Positions 60,760-64,000 of a stretch of 64,000 bases of DNA are shown here, piece after piece; position 1 is the stretch's first letter; every line of letters starts with the position of its first letter. The DNA is from Luteipulveratus mongoliensis. GTDB taxonomy: Bacteria; Actinomycetota; Actinomycetes; Actinomycetales; Dermatophilaceae. Where the stretch lies: NCBI RefSeq assembly GCF_001190945.1, contig NZ_CP011112.1, positions 4,526,001-4,590,000 on the forward strand, given 5' to 3'. Below the pieces are notes generated by a model. It was not told where the DNA came from and did no database searches. It saw only the letters and a program-made list of their open reading frames with translations. A program made the translations under genes and the position numbers.

Positions 60760-62538
60760 ATGTCCGACCAGCCGACGCCCACGGACAAGACTCCCGAGTC
60801 GTTGTCGCTGGCTGGGTTGCCCGCGCATCTGGCGTCCTGGCTCGTTGATGTCGTCGGCGCGGCGACCGGTCGTGCACCGGGCTCGCCCGCACCGGTGTCG
60901 CCCTTGCTGGGCGGGGCCGTCGATGAGCACGATGCGCACGTGGTGGCGCGTGCGGCGGCGGGTGTGCTGATCACGGCCGCGCAGGGGGTGCAGGCGTGGG
61001 CGGAGTCGATCGAGTCCGAAGCGATGGGCCGGCTGGTCACCGCGATCGAGGATGATCCGGGGCTGAATCTTGGCCAGCACGAGGCGCGTTCGACCCGCCG
61101 GACCCGGCAGGGGCTGGCGCGGACGGCTGCGACGGTCGAGGTGCAGCTGTTGAGCGGGTTGCCGGTCACGCAGTGCCGCGAGCGGGTCGCGTTCGCGACC
61201 GCGACACCTGATCGGGCCGGTTATCTGCGGGCGCGGTTGCGGCAGGGCACCGTGTCCGCCTGGCGGGCGCGCACCCTGTTGAAGGAGACCGCGCACCTGG
61301 ACCCACTCACCGCGGACCTGGTCGCGAAACGGGTCCTCGCGCCGGTCGGCGCGGCCCCGCTGGGCAGTGATGTGGACCCGGCCGCGCAGGGGGCGGAGCT
61401 GGCTGCGGTGCTGGGGTCGGTTCCGTTGTCGCAGGCCACGTTCCGGCGCCGCCTGGCTCGTCAGCTGGTGCTGGCCGGGACCGCCTCCGAGGCCGCAGCG
61501 CGCGCCACCCAGGACGCAGTCGCCCGGCGGGATGTCGACACTGTCGCCGGCAGCCACGGGGTTGCGCACACCACGATCACCGCCTCTCGTGAGCGAGCCT
61601 TCGCCGCTCAGCAACGGGTGACCGCGCTAGCTCGGCGGGCGCGGGCTGCCGGTGATGGGCGCACGTTGGCTCAGCTGCGCTCGGACATCGCCACCGACCT
61701 GCTGATCCGCGGCCAGGTCGCAGGCGACGCACTCCTGGCGGACGCACCCGCGGCGCAGCTGCAGGTCATCGTGCACCTGTCCACCCTGCTGCCCGGGGCC
61801 ACGGGCGCGTGCTCAGATGCAGACCCGATGCGCCGCGGTGGCCGCCGGTCAGCGCGCAGACGACTCATCAGTGACTGCTCGTCGAGCGGGACCGCACCGC
61901 ACCCGAGCGGCTACTCGCCACGGGCGGGTCATGGCGTGGCCGAGGTCCCCGGGCACGGGTTCCTGACCGCCGAGCAGGTCCGCGACCTCGCGTTCGCCGA
62001 AGGATCGGTATGGCGTCGACTGGTCACCGACCCGATCACCGGCGCGGTGATCGACGCAGCCACCAGCTACCGGCCACCAGCCACGATGCGCCGACAGGTC
62101 CAAGCACGCGACCAACGCTGCCGCGCACCCGGGTGTGAGCACCCGGCCACCGAGTGCGACCTCGACCACATCGTGGCCTGGTCCGCCCTGGCCGACACTC
62201 CTGCCCAGGGCGCGACGCACCCGGACAACCTGCATGCTCTGCACCGCGGTCACCATGAGCCGAAGACCCGCGGGTGGTGGCAATGCCGACCAGGCACCAG
62301 CGGCCAGGTCCACTGGACCACGCTGACCGGCCGACGCATAACCACCCATCCTGCCGACCACCACGACCCGGCCGAGCACGCCCCGCCCGACATCTCCACA
62401 CTCGAACGGGAGTTGGCCGCCCTCCTCGAACCACACACCGACCCAGCCGCGCTATCACCGCAGATGGCTGCGCTGAGATCTGGGCTCGCCCAGACCAAAG
62501 CGCCCGCGGCCGAGGCGTTCGACCCACCGCCGTTCTGA
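60760..62538 (+). CDS. DUF222/13E12-family HNH endonuclease-like protein
   Basis: 592 aa from the ATG at 60760 behind GAGAGGAGG. The N-terminal two-thirds is a DUF222 helical domain. A Ser/Arg-rich linker lies at about 355-400, where the family is variable. The C-terminal HNH nuclease domain (about 450-520) has CRAPGCEHPATECDLDHIVAW and HPDNLHALHRGHHEPKT, with all three metal or catalytic His/Asn positions and a zinc CxxxxC. 13E12 proteins are multicopy in actinobacteria and several in M. tuberculosis belong to the LexA/DNA-damage regulon. The SOS box upstream fits this. Confidence 0.92.
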   Translation: MSDQPTPTDKTPESLSLAGLPAHLASWLVDVVGAATGRAPGSPAPVSPLLGGAVDEHDAHVVARAAAGVLITAAQGVQAWAESIESEAMGRLVTAIEDDPGLNLGQHEARSTRRTRQGLARTAATVEVQLLSGLPVTQCRERVAFATATPDRAGYLRARLRQGTVSAWRARTLLKETAHLDPLTADLVAKRVLAPVGAAPLGSDVDPAAQGAELAAVLGSVPLSQATFRRRLARQLVLAGTASEAAARATQDAVARRDVDTVAGSHGVAHTTITASRERAFAAQQRVTALARRARAAGDGRTLAQLRSDIATDLLIRGQVAGDALLADAPAAQLQVIVHLSTLLPGATGACSDADPMRRGGRRSARRRLISDCSSSGTAPHPSGYSPRAGHGVAEVPGHGFLTAEQVRDLAFAEGSVWRRLVTDPITGAVIDAATSYRPPATMRRQVQARDQRCRAPGCEHPATECDLDHIVAWSALADTPAQGATHPDNLHALHRGHHEPKTRGWWQCRPGTSGQVHWTTLTGRRITTHPADHHDPAEHAPPDISTLERELAALLEPHTDPAALSPQMAALRSGLAQTKAPAAEAFDPPPF

Positions 62539-62557
62539 GGGCACCAGACTTGGCCCC

Positions 62558-63082
62558 ATGCGCGGTACACGTCGAATGGTGAAGGAGAAGTGGTCGATCT
62601 CGCGTGGATGCACCTACCCCGCCTTCGCCTGGCCAATGACCCACCTCGGAGCGGATCGACACGGCCTCTGGTTCGGCGCGATGGCCGGCAACCTGGTGAC
62701 TCAGCCGGACGGCGTCACGACCGAGCAGCAGAGGGCCGATGCAGTATGGCTGGTTGCTGATGCCAGGTGGCTCACACACTTCTGCTTCACCGACGCGACA
62801 GACCTCACGATCGACATCTGCGGGCGCCCCCGGGTCAGCAAGGACGAGGTGACCTTCCTCGACCTGGAGCTCGATCTGTTCCGAGCGGCGGATGGAACAA
62901 GCGCGGTCATCGATCACGACGAGCTCGCAGAGCTCCTCGCCTCTGGCCTCATCACCGCTCAAGAGAGCCGATCGGTAGAGCAAACTGCAGAGGCGCTCCT
63001 GCTCGACATTGTCGGTCGCGTCCCCCCGTTCGACAGCACCGGCGAGCAGTGGCTGGCACGGCTTCGCGCCCTGACCGCCTGA
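62558..63082 (+). CDS. DUF402-family protein
   Basis: 174 aa from the ATG at 62558; ATG 62576 (MVKEKWSISRG) is an alternative. The DUF402 signature is LTIDICGRPRVSKDEVTFLDLELDLFR followed by VIDHDELAELLASG. Members include nucleoside di/triphosphatases such as FomD. Metal-binding Asp/Glu residues are in these blocks. It starts 20 bp after the HNH gene and so may be under the same SOS promoter. Confidence 0.82.
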   Translation: MRGTRRMVKEKWSISRGCTYPAFAWPMTHLGADRHGLWFGAMAGNLVTQPDGVTTEQQRADAVWLVADARWLTHFCFTDATDLTIDICGRPRVSKDEVTFLDLELDLFRAADGTSAVIDHDELAELLASGLITAQESRSVEQTAEALLLDIVGRVPPFDSTGEQWLARLRALTA

Positions 63083-63110
63083 GATGACTCGATGGACAAG
63101 AAGGTGAGAG

Positions 63111-63734
63111 ATGCGACTGCTACTGATCAGACACGGCGAGTCCGAGCACTCGATCCGGCGACTGGTCGCAGGCGACAACGGATGCCCCGGACTGACAGAG
63201 CTTGGACGCGCGCAAGCCCCGAGACTGCGAGATCGGCTCCGCGAGGAGGCCCGCCACTACGACCTGCTGCTCTCCAGCACGGTCCCGCGCGCACAGCAGA
63301 CCGCGGAGATTCTGGCGCCGGCGCTGAGTGCCGGAGCTCCCCGAATCGATTGCGACCTGTGCGAGATGCACGTCGGCGACGGCGACGGAATGCGTCGCGA
63401 TGAATTCATCCAGAAGTACGGCTCGTTCGACCCGATCGCGGTTCCGGATCGTCCGCTCTCCCCCGGCAGTGATTCGTGGAACACCTTCAATGCGCGAGTT
63501 CGAGCAACCCTGGCGGCGCTCGCCGAACGACACCCCGGCGAGACAGTCGCGGCCGTCACCCACGCGGGCTTCGTCGTACGGACGTTCCTTGAACTCTTCG
63601 ACGTCCCGCGACCCGGGACGGGTACTCGCTTTGATCCTGACTTCACATCAATCACCGAGTGGGACCACGTCGCGGCCGACGGCACCTGGCGGCTGATCCG
63701 CGCCAACGACACCGCGCATCTGCACGCGGGCTGA
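63111..63734 (+). CDS. Histidine phosphatase (phosphoglycerate mutase-like)
   Basis: 207-aa histidine phosphatase: phosphohistidine motif LLIRHGESEHS near the N-terminus, second-His block VAAVTHAGFVVRTF, Arg/Glu residues in LSSTVPRAQQTAEIL. The substrate is unknown. It starts 29 bp after the DUF402 gene. Confidence 0.92.
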   Translation: MRLLLIRHGESEHSIRRLVAGDNGCPGLTELGRAQAPRLRDRLREEARHYDLLLSSTVPRAQQTAEILAPALSAGAPRIDCDLCEMHVGDGDGMRRDEFIQKYGSFDPIAVPDRPLSPGSDSWNTFNARVRATLAALAERHPGETVAAVTHAGFVVRTFLELFDVPRPGTGTRFDPDFTSITEWDHVAADGTWRLIRANDTAHLHAG

Positions 63735-63794
63735 CCGGACATGTGCGTACCATCCGCCCGAGATGAGGCTCAGCCGACATACGTTGTCGTGGTG

Positions 63795-64000
63795 ATGGAC
63801 CGCTCGCCCGCCCAGGCTCTGATCACGATCGACATGCAGCACGCCTTTCTCACCGGCGTGAGCCCCGTACGCGATGCCGCCCTACTGATGGCAGCTGTCG
63901 GCACCCAGCTGCATGCCGCTCGTACGACCGGCTCGCTGGTTGTCCACCTCCAGAACGACGGGGCGTCGGGCAGCCCTGATGAGCCGCACGCTCCCGGGTG
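63795..64000 (+). CDS. Isochorismatase-family cysteine hydrolase, 3' end outside window
   Basis: Open from the ATG at 63795 (an upstream ATG at 63741 is in frame) to the edge. ALITIDMQHAFL has the catalytic Asp and the typical start of the isochorismatase fold, and LVVHLQNDG is the next strand. The catalytic Cys and the rest of the fold lie beyond the window. The substrate is unknown. Confidence 0.8.
   Translation, partial: MDRSPAQALITIDMQHAFLTGVSPVRDAALLMAAVGTQLHAARTTGSLVVHLQNDGASGSPDEPHAPG

Noticed and set aside
61780-61930. Frameshift in the HNH gene
   Set aside because: This stretch reads as a Ser/Arg-rich linker unlike family sequence, but the frame stays open and the HNH domain is complete downstream; the other frames give nothing better.

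Overview
The window is 64 kb of high-GC DNA from an actinobacterium. The rpmG–hadAB–murB and secE–nusG–rplK–rplA blocks, 13E12-type HNH protein, paired ANTAR regulators and PknG/GlnH/GlnX genes all fit. A member of the Micrococcales (Dermacoccaceae-like) is my guess; the sequence alone does not fix the genus. There is no rRNA, CRISPR array, insertion sequence or prophage. Nearly all the sequence is coding and most genes sit in tight operons with 4-nt ATGA/GTGA overlaps.

Layout. (1) 2-9585, plus strand: an eight-gene signalling operon. It holds a CbxX/CfxQ-type AAA+ ATPase (cut by the window edge), GlnX-like membrane sensor, GlnH-like lipoprotein, an unrecognised helical protein, PknG kinase, a zinc-ribbon PP2C phosphatase, a VWA protein and a zinc-ribbon FHA protein. 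This is the most interesting system here: the mycobacterial amino-acid-sensing GlnX/GlnH/PknG module extended with a phosphatase, a phosphopeptide reader and an AAA+/VWA pair. (2) 9641-17695: rplA, rplK, nusG, secE and tRNA-Trp; then a DUF5709 gene and adenosine deaminase; then a secreted protein, murB, hadB, hadA, rpmG, tRNA-Met and tRNA-Thr. (3) 17798-26818: an HtdX–FabG4–FadA2 lipid operon with a divergent TetR gene, a secreted GH31 glycosidase and an acyl-CoA oxidase. (4) 26784-31361: a small protein, DUF4097 protein and ribbon-helix-helix regulator, with MFS and EamA transporters and an SPW membrane protein. (5) 31416-38568: a secreted X-Pro peptidase-like hydrolase, tRNA-Tyr, YajQ, two GAF-ANTAR regulators, an orphan receiver domain behind a structured leader, XRE-cupin, FrnE/DsbA and VOC genes. 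(6) 38565-43273: a TetR regulator facing a five-gene acyl-CoA catabolic operon, with an exceptional operator between them. (7) 43339-50628: an operon of two tandem M1 aminopeptidases, a class-A-beta-lactamase-fold protein and a HIT protein, then htpX. (8) 50704-57154: a partial complex I operon, nuoIJKLMN. (9) 57285-64000: a dienelactone hydrolase, secreted phosphodiesterase, duplicated DUF4440 genes, a LexA-box-controlled HNH protein, a DUF402 protein, a histidine phosphatase and the start of an isochorismatase-family gene.

Functional themes are phospho-signalling tied to amino-acid state, two acyl-CoA/fatty-acid operons with local TetR regulators, protein turnover and respiration. Several short genes start 6-7 nt after a TANNNT-like -10 box and have no Shine-Dalgarno, which suggests leaderless transcripts. 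All functional calls come from reading motifs by eye; no database search was run.
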